From NCBI GenBank assembly GCA_934385475.1, contig CAKRPS010000003.1, forward strand, positions 36,815-100,814: 64,000 nucleotides of DNA, written 5' to 3'. The number at the start of each line of letters is the position of its first letter. Positions within the stretch are counted from its first letter, which is position 1. The position numbers and the translations under genes were made by a program. The stretch comes from an uncultured Lachnospiraceae bacterium (GTDB taxonomy: Bacteria > Bacillota > Clostridia > Lachnospirales > Lachnospiraceae). This document shows positions 8,228-17,594 of the stretch, in pieces. The notes beneath the pieces were generated by a model that was given only the letters and a program-made list of their open reading frames with translations, ran no database searches and had not been told where the DNA came from.

Positions 8228-8262
8228 CAAAAAAACGACAAAGGAATCTTCCTCTGTCGTTT
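8228..8262 (-). terminator. Intrinsic terminator between xre and the helicase gene
   Basis: AAACGACA (8233-8240) pairs with TGTCGTTT (8255-8262). On the minus strand a seven-T run follows, so it mainly ends the helicase transcript, and it may also stop the convergent xre transcript. Confidence 0.75.
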
Positions 8263-8272
8263 CATTTATAAA

Positions 8273-10360
8273 TCAGTCCGGCGTCAGCAGCCTGTTCTGA
8301 AACAGTACCTTCAGATTAAAAGCCTTCTCTGCTTCTGCCCCATCAAACAAAATCTTCACATACGTTCCATCTGTTTCCGTAATGACACCATGTCCATAAC
8401 TTTTGTGCGTAACTGCCGTCCCTTCTGCCAGCCCCGTTGCAAATATATGGAGTTCTTTCTCATCCGGTTTTCGGAAAAGCAGCTGATTGATGAAGGTAGA
8501 AGTCTCCTGTGTCCGAAACAGATACAGGTTATCCTTCGCCCTGGTAGCCCCTACATAGAACAGCCTCCGCTCCTCCTCATAGGCCGCCACCTCCTCGCTT
8601 TCCCTGTCTTTAACATTATGCGGTATCTGCTCCGGGAAAATACCATCCTGCACGTCTATCATATAGACGTTATCATATTCCAGTCCCTTGCTTCCATGGA
8701 TGGTAGATAAAACAAACGAACACTCCCTGTCGTTTTGTCTGTTCTGGATGATATTTTTAAGTTCCTCCATCCGGTTCAAAAATCCCTCTGCCGTATCCTC
8801 TCTTGCAGCAAGTGTCTTCAGGATAAATATTTTTCCGTGCTTTGCCCCGGTCCTCTCCATATAATCACCATAGCCCATGTACTGGACAATCCGGTTTATC
8901 GCCTTTTGCGGACTTTCTTTTCCTATCTGTGCCAAATGAGCCTCAAGTGCCTTGAGGCTTTTCCTCGTCCGCGGCTTCACATCCAGATACCCGGAAATAG
9001 CAGAAAACACTGAAATATTATATTCCCGGCTGAGCGCACATACCTGTAACGCCATCTGCTTGCTCAGATAGGTCGCTATCTTGTAATATATCTGTTCAAA
9101 TAAATCTGCATTTCGCATGTCCAGGGCAAAACGCATGATATTTTCAATGTCCATCACAACCCGATGGGTAAAAAAGGAAAGCTCCGCATTCCGGATACGG
9201 TAAGGCACTCCATTCCGCTCCAGCAAATCCACAAGCGGAATGGCACTTTCATTATCCCGGTACAGAACGGCTGTCTTTTTCTTTGCCCCGGCTTCTGCCC
9301 CATCCTTTGTTGCACAATCCTGCGCTACTTTTAATAGGTAGGAATACTGCGCACTCCTGCTCTTTAAGGAAATTTCCTTAATTTCCGCTGCCCTTTCTTT
9401 CGTCGCTTTCATGTGCTTTTCCCGGCGGAGCATATTCTTCTGGATAAAACCGTCCGCCGCAGAAACGATATTGGCATTCGACCGGAAATTTTCTTCCATC
9501 AACAGCACCCTTGCTCCCGGATGTCTCTGTTCAAAGTTCAGTAACGCCTCCGGATAAGCCGCCCGGAACCCGTAAATGCTCTGGTCTTCATCCCCCACCA
9601 TGAAAAGGTTCTCTGTTTTTGAGGCAAGCAGTGCAATAATTTCATGCTGGATTTTCGACGTATCCTGCGCCTCATCCACACAGATGTAAGGATATCGGTT
9701 CTGATAGTAGTCCAGCAGACCGGGAGATGACTTCAACAGCCGGTAAGCATAAACCATCTGATCATCATAGTCCATACAGCACCGGTCTTTCAATTCCCTG
9801 CAATAAGCCTTGTAAATAGCAAGCAAATGGCAGCCCGCCTCTTCTTCCAGCTCCCGTATCTCCTGCTCCGACAGCATGCTGTTCTTAATATAGGTAATCA
9901 GTGTTTTGATTCCCTTTAAATCACTTTCGGTCGGATATTCCTCTTCGTATTGCTGATACAGTGATGCCAGTATGCCGATAAGCACCTTTTCATCACTTTC
10001 CAGCTCGTACGGTGTCTTCCCAATCTGTGCTCCATAATACTGGATGACCCCCGCGCAGATACTGTTAATCGTCCGGAATTCCAGCCGTGATGCCAGCTCC
10101 GGTCCAAAAAATTCACAAAACCGCTCCCGCATATCATTCGTTGCCGCAACCGTGTAGGTAAGCGTCAGAATATTGGCAGGCTGAACCCCCTGACAATAAA
10201 TCATATAGCCAAGCCTTGTGACCAGAACCGTTGTCTTTCCACTTCCGGGTACAGCAAGGAGCAGTACCGGTCCGTCAACTGCCTGTACTGCTTCCCTTTG
10301 CTGCTGATTTAATTTAATTGGAAATTTTGTGATGAATGTTTCAAAATCCCGCCTGTCCAT
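8273..10360 (-). CDS. UvrD/PcrA-like superfamily 1 DNA helicase
   Basis: ATP-dependent 3'-5' DNA helicase of 695 residues. Motifs in order: Q-motif region LNQQQREAV, Walker A AVPGSGKT (36-43), motif Ia LTLTYTVAA, Walker B VDEAQD, motif III GDEDQSIYGFRAA, motif IV MEENFRSN, motif V STIHGSKGLEYD and motif VI ERRLFYVGATRAK. The last 45 residues (SYGHGVITETDGTYVKILF) look like the small Tudor-like domain of PcrA/UvrD that contacts RNA polymerase. It lacks an obvious nuclease domain. The gene stands alone and is followed by a type III toxin-antitoxin locus upstream; it could be a second UvrD paralogue rather than the housekeeping PcrA, which would have to be found elsewhere in the genome. Confidence 0.92.
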   Translation of the reverse strand: MDRRDFETFITKFPIKLNQQQREAVQAVDGPVLLLAVPGSGKTTVLVTRLGYMIYCQGVQPANILTLTYTVAATNDMRERFCEFFGPELASRLEFRTINSICAGVIQYYGAQIGKTPYELESDEKVLIGILASLYQQYEEEYPTESDLKGIKTLITYIKNSMLSEQEIRELEEEAGCHLLAIYKAYCRELKDRCCMDYDDQMVYAYRLLKSSPGLLDYYQNRYPYICVDEAQDTSKIQHEIIALLASKTENLFMVGDEDQSIYGFRAAYPEALLNFEQRHPGARVLLMEENFRSNANIVSAADGFIQKNMLRREKHMKATKERAAEIKEISLKSRSAQYSYLLKVAQDCATKDGAEAGAKKKTAVLYRDNESAIPLVDLLERNGVPYRIRNAELSFFTHRVVMDIENIMRFALDMRNADLFEQIYYKIATYLSKQMALQVCALSREYNISVFSAISGYLDVKPRTRKSLKALEAHLAQIGKESPQKAINRIVQYMGYGDYMERTGAKHGKIFILKTLAAREDTAEGFLNRMEELKNIIQNRQNDRECSFVLSTIHGSKGLEYDNVYMIDVQDGIFPEQIPHNVKDRESEEVAAYEEERRLFYVGATRAKDNLYLFRTQETSTFINQLLFRKPDEKELHIFATGLAEGTAVTHKSYGHGVITETDGTYVKILFDGAEAEKAFNLKVLFQNRLLTPD

Positions 10361-10496
10361 TTCGTTCCTCTATTTTAGTCTTTGTACAGAGATTATAACA
10401 TTATCAATGCTCTTAAATGTTCGTCTGATCTGTAACTTCTTTCATTTTTCCTTGGCAATTTAATTTTAGCATTTTACGTTAAATAATAAAATTGAT

Positions 10497-10976
10497 TTAT
10501 ATACCCAATTCTTCATGAAAATATTTTAATGGCGAAAAATTATATCTTCTTGCAAATTCTTTTGCATGCAGCTTCTTAGTATTTTTCATGTGAGTTACAT
10601 AATCTTCAACAAAATTCAGCGCTTCTCTCTTGATTCGCTCCAAATTTACCATAGTTTCGTTAAACTCATCTTTATCAATAACCGCATCCGTAGAATCTAT
10701 GTAATCGTTTTTTGTAACAATTACTATCTTACTATAATCCAACCCTGATTTATGCTCTGTCGATCTTTTTGTTGTTGTAAAGTGAAATGCATACTGATGT
10801 CTAATCTCTGTTCTATATGGAATACAGATAAAATAACCATAATGCGTCTGAAATAACAAGCAATTATATGCTCTCTGTTTTTTCTTTAAAATCTCTCTAT
10901 AGGGTGGATTAGGATACGCTTTATAAAAGTCATCCGTCAACTTTAAAATTTGATAATCATTCTCTGGTAAACTCAT
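10497..10976 (-). CDS. Type III toxin, ToxN/AbiQ superfamily (TenpN- or CptN-like)
   Basis: A 159-residue basic protein. The layout is that of type III toxin endoribonucleases: an N-terminal LTDDFYKAYPNPPYREILKKKQRAY (two adjoining parts), a strand pair FQTHYGYFICIPYRTEIRHQYAF containing the conserved I-P-x-R-x-x-I-x-H pattern, SGLDYSKIVIVTKNDYI, and a C-terminal helical part with FVEDYVTHMKN. In characterised systems the toxin cuts mRNA and its own repeat RNA and is held inactive by that RNA. The context fits: a promoter, two 52-bp repeats and an intrinsic terminator lie just upstream in the same direction. GGGAG lies before the ATG. The subfamily cannot be fixed by eye. Confidence 0.82.
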   Translation of the reverse strand: MSLPENDYQILKLTDDFYKAYPNPPYREILKKKQRAYNCLLFQTHYGYFICIPYRTEIRHQYAFHFTTTKRSTEHKSGLDYSKIVIVTKNDYIDSTDAVIDKDEFNETMVNLERIKREALNFVEDYVTHMKNTKKLHAKEFARRYNFSPLKYFHEELGI

Positions 10977-11012
10977 TCAATTTTCTCCCTGGAAATGCCT
11001 ACTCGATTGAGT

Positions 11013-11044
11013 AAAAAGAAACGAGAGACTTTTTCAGCCTCTCG
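11013..11044 (-). terminator. Terminator between antitoxin repeats and toxin
   Basis: Minus-strand CGAGAG (11039-11044) pairs with CTCTCG (11022-11027), followed by TTTCTTTTTA. In type III systems such a terminator is leaky and keeps RNA antitoxin in excess over toxin mRNA. Confidence 0.85.
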
Positions 11045-11058
11045 TAATCAGCTTCATC

Positions 11059-11162
11059 ACTCGGTCAGTTTTTATTTTACCGTCCTGTCAGAACCGTCAC
11101 AGGACTCATCACTCGGTCAGTTTTTATTTTACCGTCCTGTCGGAACCGTCACAGGACTCATC
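11059..11162 (-). repeat. Two tandem 52-bp antitoxin repeats
   Basis: Units 11059-11110 and 11111-11162 are identical except for one base in the predicted loop (plus-strand A at 11090, G at 11142). A truncated third unit (GATGA on the minus strand) follows on the toxin side. Confidence 0.95.
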
Positions 11163-11199
11163 ATAAATGATGAAGAAGAACAACTCTGTTCTTAACTAT

Positions 11200-11229
11200 A
11201 TTATATGCACATATTTTGTAAAATAGCAA
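11200..11229 (-). promoter_or_regulatory. Promoter of the type III toxin-antitoxin locus
   Basis: Minus-strand TTGCTA (11224-11229), 18-bp spacer and perfect TATAAT (11200-11205). Confidence 0.7.
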
Positions 11230-11253
11230 TACTTTTTTAATATTTTGTATATC

Positions 11254-13629
11254 TCATCCTTCCGCTTCCATCAGGTATATCCTGGCATCGAAATCCTGAA
11301 AAAGTGCAGTTCCGGTTTCAAATCCGGTGCCTCCGAAGTTCGGAGAAAGCACAACTCCTGCCTTATTGAGCAGATCACCCGGCACATGAAACTCTTCCGT
11401 CTCACCTTCCAAAGTTATCAGATGGGTTACGACCTGATGAATCACTGAATTCGGCCGGATATGCACAGGCGAAGCGGTATTGATGAGATCTCCCATCCTG
11501 GCAATATCCACCTTCTGCGGAATATGATAAAAGTGATACTGTTTCGTATCATCAAGTCCCTTAGACCTGAAATAGCGGTGTGTGTCATTTGCATGAACCA
11601 GTCCGTTCAGCAGAATCCCAACTGCCTTTTCCTGATCCTCCGACACCAGATTCCAGCGAATGACATCTGTGTCACGTGCTCCTTCCCCGGAAAGCCCATG
11701 CAGGCGATAGAACTCACCGAACTGCAACACCTTGCGCCACTTTTTGTAGAAAGCAACCTCCTCCCGGATTTTCACAAGCTCCTCTCCCGGTAAGTCGCAA
11801 AGATTCCATTCATATCCGAGGATTCCTCCACATGCAACCGCAAAGCGGCTGTGTAGCGGCGTTACCCGCAAGGTCTGATGATTCGGACAGGAAGATACAT
11901 GTGCGCCCATGACAGATTGAGGATACCCATAGCTGCAGCCGTTCTGGATTTTTGCCCTTGCAACAGCGTCTGTGCAGTCGCTCACCCAGAGCTGTGGCAT
12001 ATAGCATAGCATTCCCAGGTCAAACCGGTTGCCTCCGGATGCGCAGCCTTCAAACAAAACATCCGGGAAGCGGCTCGTCAGTTCTCCCAATACTCGGTAC
12101 AATCCCAACAGATAACGGTGTGCAAATTCTCCCTGTTTCTCCTTCGGGAGTACCGGACTGTAATAATCCGACAGGTGACGGTTCATATCCCATTTCACAT
12201 AATCCACCTGTCCCCTTGTGAAAACATCGCTCATATCCGCAAGAATCCGGTTCTGCACTTCTGGCTGTGTCAGATCCAGAAGCAGCTGGTTCCGTCCTTC
12301 TGCATGCGCCTTTCCGGGAATCTGTACCGCATACTCCGGGTGCTCCCTGTAGAGCTTCGAGTCCTCACTGATCATTTCCGGCTCTACCCAGATCCCGAAT
12401 TTCATCCCCATTGCATGAATCTTTGCAGACAACCCACCAAGCCCGTCAGGGAGCTTCTCCAAATTATCCTGCCAGTCCCCTAAGGCTTTCTGGTCATTCC
12501 CACGTTCGCCAAACCATCCGTCATCCAAAACAAAAAGCTCGATTCCAACTGCTGCTGCCTGCTTTGCAAGTTTCAGGAGTTTCCGCTCTTTCACATCAAA
12601 ATACATGGCTTCCCATGAATTGATCAGGATTGGCCTCTCCTTTTTCTTCCACGTTCCACGCACAATGTGCTCTCTTACAAAACGGTGCATATTCCGGCTG
12701 ATCCCGCCATAGCCTTCCTTGGAAAAAGTAAGCACAGCCTCCGGCGAGGAAAAGCTTTCTCCCTCCTCCAGTACCTTCTCCAGAAAATCAGGATGGATTC
12801 CCTGAAGAACCCGTACCCTGCCATGCGCATTACACTCAATGCTTTCCCGGTGATTTCCGGAATAGATCAGGTTAAATCCGTAGCACGTCCCATAGTCCTC
12901 CTTTGCGTCTGCTTCCCCACAGATGAAAAAAGGATTGGCCTTATTAGAAGAAAATCCGGTTGTGGATTCAATCTGAAAGCTGCCGGACTGCAGTATGGTT
13001 TCGCAGGGCTGCATCTCCCGTGCCCACTCTCCATGAAAGCTTACTATCTTCTGTCTGCCCCGCGAGTGCAGATCAAGCTGGGTGCTCATCAGCCGCTGTA
13101 AAGTCACCGGCTCGCTTCCTTCATTTTTCACAACCGCAAACCTTGTGATGCAGTCACAGTCTTCCAGCACACTGTAGATCAGCGTTAACCGGGCCTCACT
13201 GTTCCGGTCTTCCATATTAAGAACCAATGACCGGGCTTTTCCGGTTTCATCATAGGCACCCGGAAGCCCTTCCGGTACCTGTTTTTCCATAATTTCAAAG
13301 TCCTTAAACCGGAAATCACTTGTCCGGCTTCCATCCGCATAAAAGAGCTCCACAAATGGCTGCGCCATATCCCCTTTTCCGCGCCCGGATACCTCCAGAC
13401 ACACATCATCCAGCGATACTGCCGGACACGTCTTATCCTGAATGATACTGCATCCATTGGGATTGAAAACCCGCATTTTCAATGCTTCCAGTGCATTTTG
13501 CCAGGAAACACCCATGTTTATTTTTTCTCCATAATAGAGATGCTGCAGATTTCCTGCCTGGTCCACACAGAACGCATACGTAGTATGTTCCGTTTCCAAC
13601 AAAAACTTTCCATTTTCTGCATAAATCAT
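11254..13629 (-). CDS. GH36 alpha-galactosidase
   Basis: Retaining alpha-galactosidase releasing terminal alpha-galactose from raffinose- and melibiose-type sugars. The 791-residue protein has the N-terminal beta-supersandwich, then the catalytic barrel with FVLDDGWFGERGND, KFGIWVEPEMISEDS, the nucleophile in YVKWDMNRH (Asp481) and the acid/base in WVSDCTD (Asp551), plus FEGCASGGNRFD. No signal peptide, so it works on imported sugars in the cytoplasm, matching the symporter gene upstream. Last gene of the TetR-GH2-symporter-GH36 unit, 32 bp after the symporter. Specificity within GH36 is inferred. Confidence 0.95.
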   Translation of the reverse strand: MIYAENGKFLLETEHTTYAFCVDQAGNLQHLYYGEKINMGVSWQNALEALKMRVFNPNGCSIIQDKTCPAVSLDDVCLEVSGRGKGDMAQPFVELFYADGSRTSDFRFKDFEIMEKQVPEGLPGAYDETGKARSLVLNMEDRNSEARLTLIYSVLEDCDCITRFAVVKNEGSEPVTLQRLMSTQLDLHSRGRQKIVSFHGEWAREMQPCETILQSGSFQIESTTGFSSNKANPFFICGEADAKEDYGTCYGFNLIYSGNHRESIECNAHGRVRVLQGIHPDFLEKVLEEGESFSSPEAVLTFSKEGYGGISRNMHRFVREHIVRGTWKKKERPILINSWEAMYFDVKERKLLKLAKQAAAVGIELFVLDDGWFGERGNDQKALGDWQDNLEKLPDGLGGLSAKIHAMGMKFGIWVEPEMISEDSKLYREHPEYAVQIPGKAHAEGRNQLLLDLTQPEVQNRILADMSDVFTRGQVDYVKWDMNRHLSDYYSPVLPKEKQGEFAHRYLLGLYRVLGELTSRFPDVLFEGCASGGNRFDLGMLCYMPQLWVSDCTDAVARAKIQNGCSYGYPQSVMGAHVSSCPNHQTLRVTPLHSRFAVACGGILGYEWNLCDLPGEELVKIREEVAFYKKWRKVLQFGEFYRLHGLSGEGARDTDVIRWNLVSEDQEKAVGILLNGLVHANDTHRYFRSKGLDDTKQYHFYHIPQKVDIARMGDLINTASPVHIRPNSVIHQVVTHLITLEGETEEFHVPGDLLNKAGVVLSPNFGGTGFETGTALFQDFDARIYLMEAEG

Positions 13630-13661
13630 TGTACTGTTTCCTTTCTGCCATGATATGGGCT

Positions 13662-15077
13662 TTACGGCTGTCTTCTCTCTTTCAATGTCTGGGTGATTTC
13701 CGCAAGTTTGGCGTCACTTAGTATATAATGCCTTGCAAAAACTATCGTGGCGGCAACGAGTCCTATTACCGGCAGGATCGTCATGGTCATACGGAGGATC
13801 ACGAGCGAAGAACTGTTCTCTGCTGCCAGTTGTGCCACCTCCGCGGCGGTATCCTGCTGGATATTACTGAAGCTCAGTGCCAGAGCCGCGATCATGGCAG
13901 CCACGCCGCTCGCCAGCTTCACCACGAAGGTCTGCATGGAAAAGGTGACGCTCTCATCCCTGCGATAGTTCTTAAGCTCTCCGTAATCCACGGTATTCGC
14001 AAGGAAAACCGTAGTCAGTACGGTCAGCATTCCGAACGCCGCAAACACAAAGAAACCGGGGATCAGCAGGAAATATACATTGGTAAGCCCCATAAACATC
14101 ATTGCAAGCAGCACCAGATAGCCTCCGACAGCCATCACCACACTGACGTAAAAGACCTTCAGCGCACTGATCAGTTTGCGAAGCAGCGGATAAAAAATCA
14201 TCATGGAAAGAATCTGGATCGCACCTCCAAAGGTGTTGAACAGAACATAGCTGTCATTCCAGTTGGTTCCGCCAATATCATATTTAAAGAAATAGATCAG
14301 CAGGTTCGAGGTAATATAAAGGGAACAGTTAATCAGCACGATTGTAACCACAACCGTCATCGCCTGATCGTTTGCTATCAGTGCCCGGAACATCTGCTTT
14401 ACCGAAGGTGCATTCAGATCGACGGTGGATTTTTCCTTAATGTTAAAGCAGGTAATACAGATCATAATGACGAACAGTACCGCAATGATCAATGAAAACC
14501 ATTGAAAACCGCAACGCTCCACCTCTCTTGCCGCCGCATCCGCATTTCCCAGGAAAAGCTTTCCCAAAGCCGGTACGGCGATCATGGTAATGACGGTGAT
14601 CAGCGCTGAGCCTACCCCTGCGCAGGATCGTGCCAATGTTGTCAGGTTTTCTCTTTCCTTACCACTTTCGGTGAAAGCCGGGATCATGGACCAGAATGGA
14701 ATATCCATCATCGTATAGGTCACACCCCAGAGAATATAAAATACCGCTGCATAAGCCACAAGCCCGCTCCCGGAAAGTGCGGGAGGTGCAGCAAACATCA
14801 AAAATAAAATAACCGCATTCAGAAGAGTACCGATCATCAGCCACGGACGGAACTTCCCCCAACGTGTCTTGGTCTTCTCTACGATGACACCCATAAGCGG
14901 ATCATTAAACGCATCGAAGATTCTCGCAACAAGCAGGATCACTCCCATGGCTACTGCGCTCACTCCCAGAATATCCTGATAATAATAAAGTACATAACTT
15001 GCAGAAAGCATATATACCATATCTTTGCCTACTGCACCCAATCCATACGAAAATTTTTCCTTTCCATTCAGCTTCAT
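13662..15077 (-). CDS. GPH-family sugar:cation symporter (MelB-like)
   Basis: A 471-residue, 12-helix transporter of the glycoside-pentoside-hexuronide family. Family signatures visible are KFSYGLGAVGKDMVYM at the start, ARIFDAFNDPLMGVIVEKT (helix 2 to loop 2-3, with the Asp pair used for cation binding in MelB) and RWGKFRPWLMIG. The ATG at 15077 is chosen because AAGGAGGT lies six bases upstream; an earlier ATG has none. It sits between a GH2 and a GH36 gene, so the likely cargo is a galactoside, not proven by sequence. Confidence 0.92.
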   Translation of the reverse strand: MKLNGKEKFSYGLGAVGKDMVYMLSASYVLYYYQDILGVSAVAMGVILLVARIFDAFNDPLMGVIVEKTKTRWGKFRPWLMIGTLLNAVILFLMFAAPPALSGSGLVAYAAVFYILWGVTYTMMDIPFWSMIPAFTESGKERENLTTLARSCAGVGSALITVITMIAVPALGKLFLGNADAAAREVERCGFQWFSLIIAVLFVIMICITCFNIKEKSTVDLNAPSVKQMFRALIANDQAMTVVVTIVLINCSLYITSNLLIYFFKYDIGGTNWNDSYVLFNTFGGAIQILSMMIFYPLLRKLISALKVFYVSVVMAVGGYLVLLAMMFMGLTNVYFLLIPGFFVFAAFGMLTVLTTVFLANTVDYGELKNYRRDESVTFSMQTFVVKLASGVAAMIAALALSFSNIQQDTAAEVAQLAAENSSSLVILRMTMTILPVIGLVAATIVFARHYILSDAKLAEITQTLKERRQP

Positions 15078-15122
15078 GCCTCTACCTCCTTTTTCATGTG
15101 AACCATTCCGCACACCATCTGT

Positions 15123-17594
15123 TTATTTCCCATCGTCCATCTGTCCGGCACAAACGACCTCAAACTTTGCCGTATGTTCTCCGAAAAGACTTCCTGTTAT
15201 GGTAAGCTCTGCACTGCCTGCCGTCCCGCAGGTGCGCACATAGGTTCCTCCCATGCCTCCCTGTAAGACAATCGTCGATGGACCGATGATCGAAAGCGGT
15301 CCCTTTACCGACAAGGTCAATGGTTCGTTACAGTAGCTTAATGTACTTCCTTCTTCACTGACTGCCCGCAGCCGGATCGCTGCCACATCATAGGTTGTTC
15401 CTTCTGTGAGAACCGTGTGGGAACTCTCTATCAATAACCGCGGCCTGTTCACCGGGCGTTTCCTCACCGTTTTCACCACCTTGCCATCACGAATTGCCTC
15501 AAACCGGTATTCCGTCGCCGTTCCGCCCCAGTTACCGATATATTTATTGTAAAGCTCAACCGCATCCGTCATTTTCATACCGCGCAGCAACATACATTTT
15601 GCCGCAAGAAGCAGAGTTTTCAACGGCAGGTGATTCAGTCCGTTCTCACTCACGGACTGCAGAACCTTCTTCACATCTTTTGCTTTTCCCTTTGAAAAAT
15701 TCTCACCATTCTGCAAAAGCTCCCCGATAAAATCATCAATGGCAATCGGCCCATGTGGCAGATGGGTGTAGTGGGAATCCTCTGCCCTAAACTCCTTTAC
15801 GAACTGTTCATTCTTATAAAGCTTCACACTGTCTGCATTCGTCACGGCATAGACGTCGCGGATCAGACACGCCGGATACTCCCCGATGTCCATGGACGAA
15901 GTGATCTCCAGGATATCCTCTTCCCCCTGACTTGCATAAAGCGCTGCTGCCAGCTTCGGATTGCGGAACAGATCAAGCACACCATGATAGCAGACCCGGT
16001 CGCCGCTTCCAAAATCCTTGTGGGTATTATAATCAAACATACACCAGCCAAAGCCTCCGGCAATCTCCTCTTCTCCATAATAGGCGTCCATGACATTTGC
16101 ATGGCGCAGCAGATGCTCTACCCGGTGCTTTTCACAGTCAAAGGGTTTGGTAGGAAACATATGCCCGTTGTACTCACTGATCAGATACCCCTTTGAAGTA
16201 TCCGGTGTCACATCCTTTTTCTTCCGACACCCCCGGTTGTTTCCCTCATGCGAAAAATCATTAAACGCATACACATCCTCAAGCAGCGAACTCTTTTGCA
16301 GATAACGTACCCCGCTTGTCTGCCTCATCGGATCGAGTCTGTGTGCTGTCGCATTTGTCCTTTGATAAAACGCATCGTTATCCTCGGATTCGTTGATGCG
16401 CACCCCCCATAAAATGATCGACGGATGATTCCGGTACTGCACCACCATATCTTCGGTGTTCCGCACAGCCTGATCCTGCCATCCCTGATCCCCGATGTGC
16501 TGCCACCCCGGAATCTCCGTGAACACCAGAAGCCCCAGTTCATCGCACCGGTCAAGAAAATGTTGCGATTGCGGATAGTGCGAGGTACGCACCGCATTCA
16601 GCTTTAGTTCCTTTTTCAAGATATCTGCATCATACTTCTGCATGGATTCCGGCATGGCATATCCCACGTAGGGATAACTCTGGTGCCGGTTCAGTCCCCG
16701 CAGCTTCAGTTTCCTTCCGTTCAGATAAAAGCCGTCCTTGCGGAAAACCGCTTCCCGGAATCCGATCCGCGTTTCCACCGCATCCAGACATTCGCCGTCC
16801 CGATACAGCTCCGTGCGCAGTGTATACAAAAACGGATGTTCCACATCCCACACGTTGATCTCCTCGAACGAATGCTCCAACACATTCTGATCAAACAAAT
16901 GCACGTTGGAGGAAGCCTCTTCCTCCTTTGTCCACAGAAGCGTCTGCCGGATCATAAGCCCCCTTTTTGCCAGCGTTTCCTGATAATCCGGCAGGTTCTT
17001 GACATTCAGGGTGATTTTTTCTCCGTGAAGCTGTAAGGTAATTTCACTTTGGAGCTTCCATTGCAATGCCGGAATCGTCATCGCATACACGCCGGCAATG
17101 TAATCCTGCTCCTTCACTTCCAGATATACTTCCCGGTAAAGGCCTCCGAACGTCATATAATCGATTACTTTTCCGAACGGAGGAATGTTCTGGCTCTCTG
17201 TGCTGTCCACTTTCACCACAAGCACATTTTCCTGCGCATAAATGAGAGCCTGTGAAAGATCGGTCTGGAATGCTGTATAGCCGCAGTGATGCTCGTTCAG
17301 AAGCTTACCGTTCAGATACACAAAGGCACTGTGCCCTGCCGCTTCAATCGTGAGCAGCACCCGCTTTCCCTGCCAGTCCGCTTCCGGCCAGAACACCTTG
17401 CGATAAGTAAAAATCCCCTGATACAGACTCTCATCAAAATAGTGCAGCGGTACCTCCTGCACCGTATGCGGAAGCTCTACCTGCTCCGCTCCCTGGACTG
17501 TTCCGGATGCCTGTGGTTCAAGATAGGACTCTTCAAAGCCCTTAATAAACTGCCAGTCCCTGTTCCAATAAATTCGATCATGTCTTCCTTTCAT
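15123..17594 (-). CDS. GH2 glycosidase (beta-galactosidase/beta-glucuronidase type)
   Basis: An 823-residue retaining glycosidase with the GH2 order: sugar-binding jelly roll (about 1-170), immunoglobulin-like domain (about 175-280), catalytic barrel (about 285-600) and a C-terminal extension with a further beta-rich domain. The acid/base is in WGVRINESED (Glu402) and the nucleophile in LISEYNGH (Glu474). No signal peptide. The start ATG overlaps the stop of the upstream TetR gene (ATGA), so the two are translationally coupled. The motif pattern does not separate beta-galactosidase from beta-glucuronidase; the neighbouring alpha-galactosidase and symporter favour a galactoside. Confidence 0.9.
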   Translation of the reverse strand: MKGRHDRIYWNRDWQFIKGFEESYLEPQASGTVQGAEQVELPHTVQEVPLHYFDESLYQGIFTYRKVFWPEADWQGKRVLLTIEAAGHSAFVYLNGKLLNEHHCGYTAFQTDLSQALIYAQENVLVVKVDSTESQNIPPFGKVIDYMTFGGLYREVYLEVKEQDYIAGVYAMTIPALQWKLQSEITLQLHGEKITLNVKNLPDYQETLAKRGLMIRQTLLWTKEEEASSNVHLFDQNVLEHSFEEINVWDVEHPFLYTLRTELYRDGECLDAVETRIGFREAVFRKDGFYLNGRKLKLRGLNRHQSYPYVGYAMPESMQKYDADILKKELKLNAVRTSHYPQSQHFLDRCDELGLLVFTEIPGWQHIGDQGWQDQAVRNTEDMVVQYRNHPSIILWGVRINESEDNDAFYQRTNATAHRLDPMRQTSGVRYLQKSSLLEDVYAFNDFSHEGNNRGCRKKKDVTPDTSKGYLISEYNGHMFPTKPFDCEKHRVEHLLRHANVMDAYYGEEEIAGGFGWCMFDYNTHKDFGSGDRVCYHGVLDLFRNPKLAAALYASQGEEDILEITSSMDIGEYPACLIRDVYAVTNADSVKLYKNEQFVKEFRAEDSHYTHLPHGPIAIDDFIGELLQNGENFSKGKAKDVKKVLQSVSENGLNHLPLKTLLLAAKCMLLRGMKMTDAVELYNKYIGNWGGTATEYRFEAIRDGKVVKTVRKRPVNRPRLLIESSHTVLTEGTTYDVAAIRLRAVSEEGSTLSYCNEPLTLSVKGPLSIIGPSTIVLQGGMGGTYVRTCGTAGSAELTITGSLFGEHTAKFEVVCAGQMDDGK

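Larger units (their letters stand above)
11012..11193 (-). ncRNA. Type III antitoxin RNA (ToxI-like) precursor
   Basis: Predicted transcript from just after the TATAAT box to the T run of the terminator, about 180 nt. It contains a 5' hairpin (AAGAACA pairing with TGTTCTT), two 52-nt repeats and the terminator hairpin. Each repeat can form a 7-bp stem GTCCTGT/ACAGGAC; its loop contains CGGT, which can pair with ACCG downstream across the A-rich linker AAAATAAAAA, giving an H-type pseudoknot like those of known type III antitoxins. The ends are inferred, not measured. Confidence 0.78.

Noticed and set aside
11059..11162. Tandem repeats as a CRISPR array
   Set aside because: The units are 52 bp, directly adjacent with no spacers, and sit between a promoter and terminator before a ToxN-like gene; no cas genes are present.
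11059..11162. Hammerhead ribozyme
   Set aside because: UGAUGA and a stem II-like hairpin are present, but the required GAAA and a proper stem I/III closure are missing.
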